NCBI RefSeq assembly: GCF_021991925.1
Contig: NZ_RXZI01000006.1
Location: 62,001 to 126,000, forward strand
DNA: 64,000 nucleotides
Direction of reading: 5' to 3'
Source of the DNA: Sutcliffiella horikoshii
GTDB lineage: Bacteria > Bacillota > Bacilli > Bacillales > Bacillaceae_I
Shown here: positions 26,438-35,966 of the stretch, one piece after another
Layout: every line of letters begins with the position of its first letter
Numbering within the stretch: position 1 is the first letter of the stretch
Notes under the pieces: model-generated
What the model was told of the DNA's origin: nothing
Seen by the model: the letters and a program-made list of their open reading frames with translations, nothing else
Databases searched by the model: none
Position numbers and translations under genes: made by a program

Positions 26438-27250
26438 ATGCTGACAGACTACCATAATCATCTGGAACGAGGGACGCTCACGCTTGACTATCTAAAAGAG
26501 TTCATAACAACTGCGCAACAAAAAGGGATACAAGAGTTTGGCATATCCGAACACGCCTATCATTTCTATCAGACGAAAGATATTCTTAGTAACCCTTGGG
26601 TGGAAGAACGGCGATACTATGATATGGCAGATTATTACCAACTGTTTCAGGAGGCATGGAATCAAGATATCAACGTAAAAATGTCGATCGAGATGGATTA
26701 TACACCAGGAAAACATTTGGAGATGAAAAGGTTCATTGACACTTATCCGTTTGACTATGTGATCGGTTCCATACACTGGGTGGAAGACTTCGGGATCGAT
26801 TTAGCCGAATATAGAAAAGAGTGGGATCGTCGGGATACATATGAAGTGTACACCAAATATTTTGACCAGGTGGTCACACTTGCCCAATCAGATATGTTTG
26901 ATATTATCGGTCACCTGGATTTAGTGAAAATCTTTAAGTACGTACCCCAGGATGAAGAGTTTCTTCTAGAACAGTATGACAGAGCTTCTACGGCACTTGC
27001 CAACTCCAAGACTTGTGTAGAAATTAGCACAGCAGGGTTGAGAAAACCCGTAGGCGAACTTTATCCCGATAAACGCTTATTGCAGATGTGCCACGACAAA
27101 AAAGTGCCGATTGTCCTATCATCTGATGCCCATGTCCCTGAACATGTCGGGGCGGATTATGATCAAGCGATCGAGCTCGCGAAGGCTGTGGGTTATAAAA
27201 CCATCATGACATTTAAAAAGGGTGAGCGGATGGAAATGGAATTAGGTTAA
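26438..27250 (+). CDS. hisJ: Histidinol-phosphatase, PHP family
   Basis: PHP-domain phosphatase of 270 residues, probably removing phosphate from histidinol phosphate in histidine synthesis. Metal-site motifs are DYHNHLE at the N terminus, ISEHAYHFY, IEMDYTPG, IGSIHWV, IGHLDLVKIF and the C-terminal SSDAHVPEHVG. The assignment HisJ/HisK is by family likeness; another PHP phosphoesterase remains possible, since no other his gene is present here. It is a single gene with an AGAGAGGGG site before the ATG and shares a bidirectional terminator with serA. Confidence 0.8.
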   Translation: MLTDYHNHLERGTLTLDYLKEFITTAQQKGIQEFGISEHAYHFYQTKDILSNPWVEERRYYDMADYYQLFQEAWNQDINVKMSIEMDYTPGKHLEMKRFIDTYPFDYVIGSIHWVEDFGIDLAEYRKEWDRRDTYEVYTKYFDQVVTLAQSDMFDIIGHLDLVKIFKYVPQDEEFLLEQYDRASTALANSKTCVEISTAGLRKPVGELYPDKRLLQMCHDKKVPIVLSSDAHVPEHVGADYDQAIELAKAVGYKTIMTFKKGERMEMELG

Positions 27251-27255
27251 AAATT

Positions 27256-27302
27256 AAAAAGCAGGACAGAAAAATGAACTATTTTTCTGTCCTGCTTTTT
27301 TT
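27256..27302. terminator. Bidirectional terminator between hisJ and serA
   Basis: AAAAAGCAGGACAGAAAAA (27256-27274) pairs perfectly with TTTTTCTGTCCTGCTTTTT (27282-27300). It serves the two convergent genes; the T run on the minus strand side overlaps the end of serA's transcript. Confidence 0.9.
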
Positions 27303-28875
27303 ATAATTCTAACATGATCGCGGAAGAGATATCCGGTATGAGAAGGATTTCATCTACAAGTGACTTTTCCAATGGCTGGTCAAATGAGAGCATCATGATT
27401 GCTTTGCCACCTTGCAGCATGCGGCCTACATGCATCGTTGCAATGTTGGTCTCGTGCTTGCCGAAAATGTTACCTAGTTGTCCGATGACACCTGGACGGT
27501 CTTGATGTTGGACATATAATAGATGTCCGCTAGGAGCAAAGTCAATATCAAAGCCGTTCATATGAACGATTCTAGCACCGTATCCGTCAATGAATGTAGC
27601 TCTTACGATAAGGTGGAGATCTTTCCCTTTCGCTTCAATCTGTATGATATTGGAATAACCGTAGCTTTCGGAAGTATGCTTTTCACCGTAGTTAATGCCA
27701 CGTTCTTTCGCTATTGTTGCTGCATTGACTTCATTTACGGTCGTATCAACCCGATTACGTAAGAATCCTGCTATGACGCTTTTTGTAAGGATTGAGGTTT
27801 CCCATTCCGTAATTTTTCCTGCATAGGTGGCAACGATTTCCTCAATAGGTGTCTTGGCAGATTGAGAAAGGATGGAGCCGACCGTTTTTCCAAGCTGATA
27901 AAACGGTTGGATCTTCTTGTATATTTCTTTAGGGATGGTGGGAAGGTTGATGCTTGTATGGACGGATTGCCCATTTAGATAGTCCAGTACATCTTTGGAA
28001 ACCTGGTATGCTACGTTATATTGAGCCTCTTTCGTCGATGCACCCAGGTGTGGGGTGACAATTACGTGTTCATGCTCTACCAAGTCTCTATTGGTAGGTG
28101 GTTCCACTTCGAAAACATCAAGAGCTGCGCCAGCAACATGTCCTGTGTTCAAGTGATATAAAAGGGCTTCTTCGTCAATAATTCCACCACGGGCACAGTT
28201 CACGAGATAAACGCCTTTTCTCAAAGAAGAGATATTTTCTCTGTTGAAAAGACCTTTCGTATCTTTGGTGAGGGGAGTATGTACCGTAATAATATCCGCT
28301 ACCTTCATCACGTCTTCCAAAGGCAAGGAGGTGACACTTAATTTTTCAGCTCTTGTTTCTGTCAGAAATGGATCGTAGACCACGACTTTCATCTGGAAAG
28401 CTTTCGCGCGTTTGGCTATTTCACTGCCAATACGACCGAATCCCACAATTCCGAGAGTCTTTCCAAAAAGCTCCGTGCCGATGAACTTCTTACGACTCCA
28501 TTGGGCACCTTTCACATTCATATTGGCTTGAGGTATATGACGTACCAATGATGATATCATGGCAAAGGTATGCTCAGCGGTGGAAATGGTATTACCATCA
28601 GGTGCGTTTACGACCACAACACCGCGTTTGGTAGCAGCCTGTATATCGATATTATCCACTCCGACCCCGGCTCTTGCAACTACCTGCAGGTTAGGAAGCG
28701 AGGCGAGCAAATCCTCATCCACCTGGGTTGCACTGCGCACAAGCAGAGCTTGAATGTCTTCATGGTTGTAAATGTCCTCCTCGCGGTCTTTCCTATAAAC
28801 CTTGACGTTTTCCGCTTCTAGTAGTGGAGTCAGTCCGTCTGAACTAATTGAATCTGCAACAAGCACGTGGAACAT
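27301..28875 (-). CDS. serA: D-3-phosphoglycerate dehydrogenase
   Basis: It oxidises 3-phosphoglycerate to 3-phosphohydroxypyruvate, the first step of serine synthesis. There are 524 residues, the long form: catalytic domain, NAD Rossmann domain ([31 protein letters not shown]), the D-2-hydroxyacid signature, an intervening domain, and a C-terminal ACT domain ([19 protein letters not shown]) that suggests feedback control by serine. ATG is preceded by GGAGGGATA on the minus strand. It is a monocistronic gene, divergent from ribU. Confidence 0.97.
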   Translation of the reverse strand: MFHVLVADSISSDGLTPLLEAENVKVYRKDREEDIYNHEDIQALLVRSATQVDEDLLASLPNLQVVARAGVGVDNIDIQAATKRGVVVVNAPDGNTISTAEHTFAMISSLVRHIPQANMNVKGAQWSRKKFIGTELFGKTLGIVGFGRIGSEIAKRAKAFQMKVVVYDPFLTETRAEKLSVTSLPLEDVMKVADIITVHTPLTKDTKGLFNRENISSLRKGVYLVNCARGGIIDEEALLYHLNTGHVAGAALDVFEVEPPTNRDLVEHEHVIVTPHLGASTKEAQYNVAYQVSKDVLDYLNGQSVHTSINLPTIPKEIYKKIQPFYQLGKTVGSILSQSAKTPIEEIVATYAGKITEWETSILTKSVIAGFLRNRVDTTVNEVNAATIAKERGINYGEKHTSESYGYSNIIQIEAKGKDLHLIVRATFIDGYGARIVHMNGFDIDFAPSGHLLYVQHQDRPGVIGQLGNIFGKHETNIATMHVGRMLQGGKAIMMLSFDQPLEKSLVDEILLIPDISSAIMLEL

Positions 28876-29045
28876 AAAAGGTATCCCTCCAAATTTTTAT
28901 AAAATTTTCTGATAACTTATCATCTTAAAAGGGGACTGTCAATAACTTTGCGACAGGTCGAACCTATGTAAGCGCTTATTGTTGCAAAATTCCCATAAAA
29001 AATGAATAAGGGTTCATTTCTCTTTCCTTTTTCCTATTTTACGAG

Positions 29046-29205
29046 TATAATAAATTCGTAATTAAATAATATGATCTATCTTCGGGGCAGGGTGAAATTC
29101 CCGATCGGCGGTGATGAGAGTAACTCTCTAAGCCCGCGAGCCTTTAGGGGCAGGATTTGGTGTGATTCCAAAGCCGACAGTATAGTCTGGATGGGAGAAG
29201 ATGGA
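29046..29205 (+). ncRNA. FMN riboswitch of ribU, with its promoter -10
   Basis: TATAAT (29046-29051) is followed by an RFN element (about 29077-29205): TCTTCGGGGCAGGGTGAAAT, CCCGATCGGCGGTGATGA, AAGCCCGCGAGCC, GGTGTGATTCCAAAGCCGACA and AGTCTGGATGGGAGAAG. A terminator follows at 29267. It is the second FMN riboswitch of the window, placed to lower riboflavin uptake when FMN is sufficient. The rest of the 500-base serA-ribU gap shows nothing else. Confidence 0.96.
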
Positions 29206-29266
29206 GGTTCAAAGTGGTTGAAAATGCATCATTTTTAACGCTTATTTACTGATGCCTTCAAGACTC

Positions 29267-29295
29267 CCGTTTGTTAATCGACAAACGGTTTTTTT
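29267..29295 (+). terminator. Riboswitch-controlled terminator upstream of ribU
   Basis: CCGTTTGT (29267-29274), loop TAATCG, ACAAACGG (29281-29288), seven T. Confidence 0.9.
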
Positions 29296-29382
29296 CGTGA
29301 TGTGGCATCCTGAGTAAATGAAAACTTTGAAATCTCTCTTTTCGTACGAGGTGGATCTCCATTTGAAAAGGAGAGAAAAGAA

Positions 29383-29967
29383 ATGAATCAATCAAAACGA
29401 ATCAAAAAGATGGTAACAGTTGGTATGTTAAGTGGTATCTCATATCTGCTCATGTGGTTGAGTTTTCCACTCCCGTTGTTGCCGCCATTCTTATCTGTGG
29501 ACTTCAGTGACGTCCCTGCATTGCTTGCTGCGATTATTTTTGGCCCTGTTGCAGGTATTACCGTCGAGGCAATCAAAAATATCCTGCATTATATCGTCCA
29601 AGGCAGTATGACTGGAGTTCCTGTCGGGCAGTTGGCTAATTTTACTGCTGGAGTGCTATTTATTTTACCGACATACTTCATTTTCAATAAGATCCGAACA
29701 ACAAAAGGGTTGGGGATCGGTCTTGTGGTTGGAACCTTGTCGATGGCAGTGTTTATGAGTGTCCTTAATTATTATATTTTCTTGCCGGCATTCACCTATT
29801 TCTTGAATGTCCCTGCGGAATCATCTGCACAAATGATTGAAGGCATCGTGAAAGGTATTTTGCCTTTTAATATTATAAAAGGGCTTATTGTCACGTTCTT
29901 ATTCATGTTGTTATACAAGAAGTTGGCAATCTGGCTTGAGCGTCAGTTAGAAGTGAAAAATGTATAA
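29383..29967 (+). CDS. ribU: Riboflavin transporter, ECF S component
   Basis: RibU binds riboflavin at the outer face of the membrane and works with the shared ECF ATPase/EcfT module. There are 194 residues and about six membrane segments. Recognisable family parts are LSGISYLLMWLSFPLP, LSVDFSDVPALLAAIIFGPVAG, VEAIKNILHYIVQGS and PVGQLANFTAGVLFILPTYFI. The ATG follows AAAGGAGAG. The FMN riboswitch upstream confirms the flavin substrate. It is monocistronic, ending at a strong palindromic terminator. Confidence 0.95.
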   Translation: MNQSKRIKKMVTVGMLSGISYLLMWLSFPLPLLPPFLSVDFSDVPALLAAIIFGPVAGITVEAIKNILHYIVQGSMTGVPVGQLANFTAGVLFILPTYFIFNKIRTTKGLGIGLVVGTLSMAVFMSVLNYYIFLPAFTYFLNVPAESSAQMIEGIVKGILPFNIIKGLIVTFLFMLLYKKLAIWLERQLEVKNV

Positions 29968-29985
29968 AGTTAATAACATTAGAAA

Positions 29986-30018
29986 GAACCCCGATTCCTT
30001 AAGGAATCGGGGTTCATT
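29986..30018. terminator. Bidirectional terminator between ribU and fer
   Basis: A 30-bp perfect palindrome: GAACCCCGATTCCTT (29986-30000) and AAGGAATCGGGGTTC (30001-30015). Confidence 0.85.
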
Positions 30019-30025
30019 TCGTTTA

Positions 30026-30298
<273 letters not shown>

Positions 30299-30529
30299 CT
30301 AGTCGATAGGATGAACATTTCCAATTATTAGTTGGAAACGAATTCCTCATACTTTATATTGTAAAGATGTTTTCTCAACTTTTCAATAGAAAACTCAATG
30401 AGAATGCTTATCACACAAGGGTTCTGGTAACATATTGTTAGATTACCCGGCGAAAAGATGTGATAAACATGTCGCATTTTACAAAATTTTGATAAAATAA
30501 CTGTAGGGGAAGAAAGGTGTAGAACTTTG

Positions 30530-31621
30530 ATGAAATCATTCGAATTTTTGTGCTTGTTTTGTCTCCATGCTTTACGTGGAGAAAGGAGCATTTCGGGCAT
30601 TTTTCATTTACTTAGAGGGAAGAAATCCTCTCAAACGATACAAGATGCCAATATCTTTTCATTGGGTATTCTATATGGTCTTTTTCCGGAATTGAACCGA
30701 AACTTCTTGTTGGAGAACATGGAAACTTTGGCAGCGCAAGGTCTTATTGAAGAGATTCAGACAGATCATTATATTATAACGAAAACAGGGAATGACAAAT
30801 TATCCGAATACAGTAAAGTGTATCCTCTTCCCTCTTATTTGGATGGCTTTTCCTATAAGGAAAAAAGCAAACACTTTTGGAAGAGGTACTCTTTGCTTGT
30901 TCAGACTCTTTCCAACCTAGCCGGGAAGGAAAGTTCCTTCCTGCCGGTCCAATATGAGGATTCCGTACAGCGGTGGGTTAAGAACCATCTGTTTCAACAA
31001 AAAGGGCGTCTAAAAGCGCAGTTGCTGAATGACTTGTATCAAGAGACAAATCAACTCCTGCTACAGGTAACAACCACACAAGCCACTGTTTTCACCCTGA
31101 TGTTAACAGGACATCGACAAGTGGGTAGAACAGCAGAGCAAATTGCAAGTCTTCTTCATACCGATCCAATTTGGGTTGAAGTGGAATTCCAAGCCGTGCT
31201 GCATTACCTCATGAGCAACCTAGAAAAGGCAGAGTCTAAAGGAACCTACCCGACTCTTTATTCCATATGCCCTGATTTACTCGTACGTCCGAAACTGACG
31301 GAAACCACACAGAAAACATTGAAGCTTCTTAATCAAGGTCTTAGCTTACTGGACATAGCCAAAGTAAGACGGCTAAAGGTAAGCACCATTGAGGACCATA
31401 TTGTCGAGATTGCCTTGCATTCAGACCAATTCTCCATTGAACCATATATGGAAAAGGAGAAAATGAATGAGATCTTAAAGGTCATTCAACAATTACATAC
31501 ACATCAGCTTCGAAGGATTAAAGAGAGATTGACTAATAAAGATATAACCTATTTTCAAATAAGATTAGTTTTGACAAGGACGGGGGATGGCGATGAGTCT
31601 AGAAAATCTGTTAAAAGCTAA
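30530..31621 (+). CDS. ypbB: YpbB, helix-turn-helix protein upstream of recQ
   Basis: A 363-residue protein. The last 100 residues form a helicase-associated helix-turn-helix module: QKTLKLLNQGLSLLDIAKVRRLKVSTIEDHIVEIALH. The N-terminal part shows helical segments and a FHLLRGKKSSQTIQDANIFSLGILYGLFP region typical of YpbB. No enzyme motif is visible. The start is ATG 30530, with a TTG codon just before; AAAGGTG lies upstream. It overlaps recQ by 35 bases, so it probably aids that helicase or is merely co-expressed. Confidence 0.85.
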   Translation: MKSFEFLCLFCLHALRGERSISGIFHLLRGKKSSQTIQDANIFSLGILYGLFPELNRNFLLENMETLAAQGLIEEIQTDHYIITKTGNDKLSEYSKVYPLPSYLDGFSYKEKSKHFWKRYSLLVQTLSNLAGKESSFLPVQYEDSVQRWVKNHLFQQKGRLKAQLLNDLYQETNQLLLQVTTTQATVFTLMLTGHRQVGRTAEQIASLLHTDPIWVEVEFQAVLHYLMSNLEKAESKGTYPTLYSICPDLLVRPKLTETTQKTLKLLNQGLSLLDIAKVRRLKVSTIEDHIVEIALHSDQFSIEPYMEKEKMNEILKVIQQLHTHQLRRIKERLTNKDITYFQIRLVLTRTGDGDESRKSVKS

Positions 31622-33122
31622 AACCGGCTTTTCATCCTTCAAAAAAGGTCAAAAAGAAATAATGGAAGATGTGCTTGATTACAAAGACGTCATCGCACTT
31701 CTTCCTACGGGCGGAGGGAAATCTCTTTGTTATCAGCTTCCGGGATATGTATTAGAAGGGGCGGTCCTGATAGTTTCTCCCTTATTATCCCTAATGGAAG
31801 ACCAGGTGCAACAGCTGAGGGCCAGCGGGGAGAAAAGTGTGATTGCGCTCAATTCCTTTCTGTCATTCTCAGAGAGAGAACGGCTGTTGTCCCTCGACCT
31901 GAATAGATACAAGTTCATTTTCATCTCGCCTGAAATGCTACAAGTAGAGAGATGGATCAAAAAGCTGCAATCCATCCAAATCGGTCTCTTTGTAGTCGAT
32001 GAGGCCCATTGTGTGTCGCAATGGGGTCATGACTTCCGAACAGATTATCTAAAATTGTGGAAGGTAAAGGAATCACTGGGAGGGCCACCGAGTTTGGCAC
32101 TTACAGCAACAGCCACTAGAAACGTTATCAAGGATATTCAAACGTTTTTAAATATGACCACCCCTTCCTTTCATATCAATTCAGTGGACAGGCCAAACAT
32201 CGCGATGAAGGTAGAGAAGCTTTCAAGCAACCAAGAAAAAAAAGAAAGACTGCTGGAACTGCTTCAAATTCTCAGGACCCCTGGAATTGTCTATTTTTCA
32301 AGTCGAGCAAAAACAGAAGCGATTTGTAGGTACCTGCAAGACAACGGTATAAAACGTATTGCCTATTATCATGCAGGCTTGACTCAGGAACAACGAATCT
32401 TGATCCAGCAGCAATTTCTGATGGATCAGCTAGATATTATCTGCTGTACGAGTGCTTTTGGAATGGGAATCAATAAAAGCAATGTAAAATTTGTCATCCA
32501 TTATCATCAACCAACACAACTTGAGGCATATGTGCAGGAAATTGGGCGTGCGGGAAGGGGTGGCAACAGAAGCATTGCCATTTTATTGAAAAGCAAGGAA
32601 GATGCGATGCTCCCGGAATTCATTATTGAAAATGAACTTCCCGACCCTGCCTGGATTTCTTACACGGTGCAAGAACTAGTGACCTCATATGGGAAACTCA
32701 CTGATTTGAACAGAGTCTCGGTGAAAGAATGGATGGAAAAGGCCGCAGGAGAGGAATCCCATTGGAGGTATCTTTCCTACCAAATGAATGAGTTCATTAA
32801 GAAGCAAGGGTCCTTATCTTGGGAGACAATCAAAGATTGTATTGCATTCATTCATACCCACATGGAAGAACGCACAACAGTGAAACGAAGGAAATTGGAG
32901 GATTTTAACCTTTGGACTACCGCTTTCATGTGCAGAAGAAAAGGTATCCTTCGCTATTTTGATGAAGAACTAATTTCTCCTCCTGTCCCATGTTGTGATG
33001 TTTGTGGCTTGGATATGGATTATTTCAAAGGGAAAGAAAAGAGTTTGTCCGAGGAAGAAACTACATCCCTTTCTTGGCAGGGTCTTTTGAAAAATATATT
33101 TTGGCAGGAAGTTGAAAAGTGA
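31587..33122 (+). CDS. recQ: ATP-dependent DNA helicase, RecQ family
   Basis: A 3'-5' DNA helicase for recombination and fork repair. Length is 511 residues. Walker A is LLPTGGGKSLCYQLP, Walker B DEAHCVSQWGHDFR, motif III LALTATAT, motifs V-VI TSAFGMGINKSNVKFVIHYHQP and QEIGRAGRGG. A C-terminal zinc-type cysteine set follows (CRRKGILRYF, CCDVCGL). The RQC/HRDC region is short, as in the smaller RecQ of bacilli. Two ATG codons (31587 and 31593) are possible. The gene overlaps ypbB and ypbD. Confidence 0.93.
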   Translation: MAMSLENLLKAKTGFSSFKKGQKEIMEDVLDYKDVIALLPTGGGKSLCYQLPGYVLEGAVLIVSPLLSLMEDQVQQLRASGEKSVIALNSFLSFSERERLLSLDLNRYKFIFISPEMLQVERWIKKLQSIQIGLFVVDEAHCVSQWGHDFRTDYLKLWKVKESLGGPPSLALTATATRNVIKDIQTFLNMTTPSFHINSVDRPNIAMKVEKLSSNQEKKERLLELLQILRTPGIVYFSSRAKTEAICRYLQDNGIKRIAYYHAGLTQEQRILIQQQFLMDQLDIICCTSAFGMGINKSNVKFVIHYHQPTQLEAYVQEIGRAGRGGNRSIAILLKSKEDAMLPEFIIENELPDPAWISYTVQELVTSYGKLTDLNRVSVKEWMEKAAGEESHWRYLSYQMNEFIKKQGSLSWETIKDCIAFIHTHMEERTTVKRRKLEDFNLWTTAFMCRRKGILRYFDEELISPPVPCCDVCGLDMDYFKGKEKSLSEEETTSLSWQGLLKNIFWQEVEK

Positions 33123-33736
33123 AAAATAGACAAGCTGAAGTAATTAAAAATATGAGTCCAAAAGAACTCCTATTCCATCTATACTTATCCCAATTGGCAT
33201 TTTTGGTTATCGGGGTGATTCTTGCTTTTATCCTTTTCGACAACTTTGCTTCCTTCTTTAGAATATTCCCCTGGAAGCCTTTAGAAGTATTGGTAATCGG
33301 GACGATAGTTGGAATAAGCGTTGTTGGTATTGACCTGTTATTGATGAAGTGGCTACCGAAGGATCTATTGGACGATGGTGGCATCAACGAAAAGATGTTT
33401 CAGACCAGAAGTGTCCCTCATATTTTTTTCCTGGCGATAGTTATTTCAACTGCGGAGGAATTCTTGTTCCGAGGAGTCATTCAGACACATTTTGGAATTT
33501 GGGTCGCAAGTATCGTTTTCGCACTTCTACATATTAGATATTTGCACAAATGGGTATTATTCCTCTCCGTTGTTATAATAAGCTTTCTACTCGGATACCT
33601 GTATGAAGTGACAGGAAGTCTATATGTCACAATATGGGCGCATTTTCTGATTGATGTATTACTTGCGTTAAAGATTAGATACGATTATGTGAAAATTAAA
33701 GACCATGAAAAGGGCAGGAGTGGGGAACATGAATAA
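33119..33736 (+). CDS. ypbD: CPBP-family intramembrane metalloprotease YpbD
   Basis: A 205-residue polytopic membrane protein. The CPBP (Abi) signature is seen as STAEEFLFRGVIQTHFG, holding the EExxxR motif, with conserved histidines in FALLHIRYLHK and IWAHFLIDVLLAL. Family members are prenyl-endopeptidase-like proteases or, in lactic bacteria, bacteriocin-immunity proteins; a substrate cannot be told. The GTG start overlaps the recQ stop (GTGA). It overlaps ypbE by eight bases. Confidence 0.88.
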   Translation: MKNRQAEVIKNMSPKELLFHLYLSQLAFLVIGVILAFILFDNFASFFRIFPWKPLEVLVIGTIVGISVVGIDLLLMKWLPKDLLDDGGINEKMFQTRSVPHIFFLAIVISTAEEFLFRGVIQTHFGIWVASIVFALLHIRYLHKWVLFLSVVIISFLLGYLYEVTGSLYVTIWAHFLIDVLLALKIRYDYVKIKDHEKGRSGEHE

Positions 33737-34415
33737 TGATAAAGGGTTGGATCAAGCAGACGGGTTAAGAGAGGAAGTCCAAAAAGAAACGAACAAGCTA
33801 CCTTCAAGAAGTGAACTGCACGCTCATAAACGTAACACAAAAACTAAATGGAAGCTGAAATTTCCATTTGTCCGGTTAGTAGGGGTACTGTTTCTTCTTA
33901 TCCCTATCAGCATTTTGGCAATCCATTATAATGACAAGGATTCCAGTTTCCTCGACAAAATCTTTACACCGCCAGTGAAGAATGTGGAGTCCATCTCCAT
34001 ATCGAAAAATGTCTCCGCTGACAGCGCGGCAAACAAAGAGAGTGAAAAAGAAATGCCTGCGACAGAGCGTGTTTCCAGTATGGAGGCGGACAAAGAAGAG
34101 GTGGCTGAAGGGGAAGATGGCAAGGAAACAAGCGGACCAGGGAAGACAGTGGAAACAGAAGAGGTGACCGCAGCTAGCCCTCCTGTGGAAACAAGCTCAT
34201 CTGGTGGTACGGAAACAGAAGAAACTACGGATACGGAAGAACAGTCTAGTGTGCAATATGTAGAGCATGTAGTTCAAGAAAGTGAAAACCTCTTCCGGAT
34301 CTCCATGAAGTATTTCAGCAGCAGGGAAGGCGAAAGAATAATCAGTGATTATAATAATCTTGTCAATGACCAGGTGAATGTAGGACAGAAACTACTTATT
34401 CCGATAAATAGGTAG
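33729..34415 (+). CDS. ypbE: LysM-domain membrane protein YpbE
   Basis: There are 228 residues: a basic N-terminal cytoplasmic part, one span (LVGVLFLLIPISILAIHY), a long Glu/Thr/Ser-rich low-complexity linker (about residues 80-180), and a C-terminal LysM motif (EHVVQESENLFRISMKYF ... LVNDQVNVGQKLLIPINR) for peptidoglycan binding. ATG 33729 is preceded by AGGAGTGGGG and is preferred over an upstream codon inside ypbD. It likely anchors at the membrane and reaches the wall. Function unknown. Confidence 0.9.
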   Translation: MNNDKGLDQADGLREEVQKETNKLPSRSELHAHKRNTKTKWKLKFPFVRLVGVLFLLIPISILAIHYNDKDSSFLDKIFTPPVKNVESISISKNVSADSAANKESEKEMPATERVSSMEADKEEVAEGEDGKETSGPGKTVETEEVTAASPPVETSSSGGTETEETTDTEEQSSVQYVEHVVQESENLFRISMKYFSSREGERIISDYNNLVNDQVNVGQKLLIPINR

Positions 34416-34486
34416 GATGGAATTCATACGGTTCCCCTCTATTGCATAATTTCTAATAGGACATGTTATGAAAGAGGGGATAAAAT

Positions 34487-34942
34487 ATGGAGCCGATCAT
34501 CAAAATGCTGAACCATCATACAGATGAAGCGACTAAACAGACATTGCAGCTGTTGGTAAATAAAAAAAGAAAGCAGGACACCTTCAAAAAAAGAGAGTGG
34601 AGGTGGAGGATGTTCTGTTGTGTAACGGTTGGATTTTTCTTGGCATATGTTTACTTTTACATCTTCCATCAGTCGCCATCCTATTCTGCAAGCATCTCCT
34701 ATTTTTTTGATCGATCTGTCCATTTCTGGATGGTAATGTTCATCGCTTTTCAGCTGGGAATGATTAAATATCTTCTTTACAAAAAAGATAAGGCGGAGAA
34801 GGAATATCATGACTTGCGAAAAGAAATGGTGAAAAGAAGTGATGATTATTGGTCCAAACCTACCGATTGGAAACAAAGGCATCACGTTTTTGATATGATG
34901 AAAAAAGAATTTGACATTAATTTGTATCATGAAACGAAATGA
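34487..34942 (+). CDS. ypbF: YpbF, DUF2663 membrane protein
   Basis: A 151-residue protein with two hydrophobic spans (MFCCVTVGFFLAYVYFYIFH and FWMVMFIAFQLGMIKYLLY) between charged helical ends (NKKRKQDTFKKREWRWR; EKEYHDLRKEMVKRSDDYW). It matches the YpbF/DUF2663 family, whose role is not known. AGAGGGG precedes the ATG. It ends the ypbB-recQ-ypbD-ypbE-ypbF cluster, closed by a strong terminator. Confidence 0.87.
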   Translation: MEPIIKMLNHHTDEATKQTLQLLVNKKRKQDTFKKREWRWRMFCCVTVGFFLAYVYFYIFHQSPSYSASISYFFDRSVHFWMVMFIAFQLGMIKYLLYKKDKAEKEYHDLRKEMVKRSDDYWSKPTDWKQRHHVFDMMKKEFDINLYHETK

Positions 34943-34960
34943 GCTTGCTTGTTTTGGTAT

Positions 34961-34993
34961 AGTTGCGATAGAAAATTATCGCAACTTTTTATT
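34961..34993 (+). terminator. Terminator after ypbF
   Basis: AGTTGCGATA (34961-34970), loop GAAAAT, TATCGCAACT (34977-34986), then TTTTATTTTTT. Confidence 0.9.
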
Positions 34994-34997
34994 TTTT

Positions 34998-35132
34998 GGC
35001 TCTGTTAATGCATACGTTTATTTATGAAGCAACATAGCTGTTGATTGGAGCAATAGGTGCAGACTCATGAGGAGGCTCAAGGGCGACCTCTAGATAAGTT
35101 TGCAAAAATCAACAACGTCGTTTAACAGAGCC
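34998..35132 (+). repeat. Family A repeat, copy 2, with perfect 11-bp terminal inverted repeats
   Basis: Ends GGCTCTGTTAA (34998-35008) and TTAACAGAGCC (35122-35132) are perfect inverted repeats. Inside are CTGTTGATTGGAGCAATAGG, GAGGAGGCTCAAGGGCGACC, TAGATAAG and AAAATCAACA, all shared with the other family A copies. At 135 bp it is an internally deleted version. It sits between the ypbF terminator and the ypbG start. Confidence 0.85.
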
Positions 35133-35159
35133 TATTTTATAAATGAAGGGAAGTTTCTT

Positions 35160-35936
35160 ATGGTTTGGAGTTTATTTGGGATTGTTGCTGCTTTTGGCAT
35201 AGCACTTGTTTTCTATATGTATCGTCAGGCTAAGCAAGAAAATATAGTAGAACAGACACTTGCATTCCCTGAGTTTCCAAGCATCTTAGGGAAGGTCAGG
35301 ATTTTCTTCATTTCCGACATTCATAGGAGGAAAATTGATCCGGATTTTATTAAAAGAATAAATAACATAGATTTGGTGGTAATAGGTGGTGACCTTACAG
35401 AAAAGAAGGTTCCGTTTAGTCAGGTAGAGGAGAATATCAAGCAACTGAAGAAAATAGGCATCGTCTTTTATGTGTGGGGAAACAATGACTATGAAGTCGA
35501 GCATCATGAATTGGATTCCCTTCTTTTACAACATGGAGTAAAGATACTGGATAACAAAAGCTATTTGTTTGAAAGTGATGCAGGAGACAAGTTAGAGATC
35601 GTAGGGGTGGACGATTTGGTGCATGAAAGAGACCATCTCGATGTGGCTTTGGAGGGTACAAGCAAGGACAGTTTCAAGATCTTGGTAAGTCATGAACCGG
35701 AAATCGTGGAGAAATTCACTGAAAAAGAGGGAATCAGCCTAGTTTTAAGTGGACATACCCATGGTGGACAAATTCGAATTTTTGGCTTTGGTCCCCATGA
35801 GAGAGGGAGGATTACTCATTTACCATATACCACACTATTGGTCAGTAATGGTTTTGGAACGTCGTTGGTTCCACTCCGTTTAGGGGCTCCACCGGAGACG
35901 CATATCCTCACTATCACCACTAGAGAAGGATCATGA
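35160..35936 (+). CDS. ypbG: Calcineurin-type metallophosphoesterase YpbG
   Basis: A 258-residue phosphoesterase with an N-terminal membrane anchor (VWSLFGIVAAFGIALVFYMY). The dimetal motifs are FISDIHRRKID, IGGDLTEKK, WGNNDYE, LVSHEPE and LSGHTHGGQIR, in the canonical order. It probably acts at the membrane on phosphodiester substrates; the substrate is unknown. ATG 35160 follows GAAGGG; an upstream in-frame codon lies inside the repeat element and is rejected. Confidence 0.92.
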   Translation: MVWSLFGIVAAFGIALVFYMYRQAKQENIVEQTLAFPEFPSILGKVRIFFISDIHRRKIDPDFIKRINNIDLVVIGGDLTEKKVPFSQVEENIKQLKKIGIVFYVWGNNDYEVEHHELDSLLLQHGVKILDNKSYLFESDAGDKLEIVGVDDLVHERDHLDVALEGTSKDSFKILVSHEPEIVEKFTEKEGISLVLSGHTHGGQIRIFGFGPHERGRITHLPYTTLLVSNGFGTSLVPLRLGAPPETHILTITTREGS

Positions 35937-35966
35937 TTTCCACACCTGTAACAGCCTATTCAAAAC

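Noticed and set aside
35100-35159. Longer N terminus for ypbG
   Set aside because: It would be encoded by the family A repeat; a ribosome site and the family length favour ATG 35160.
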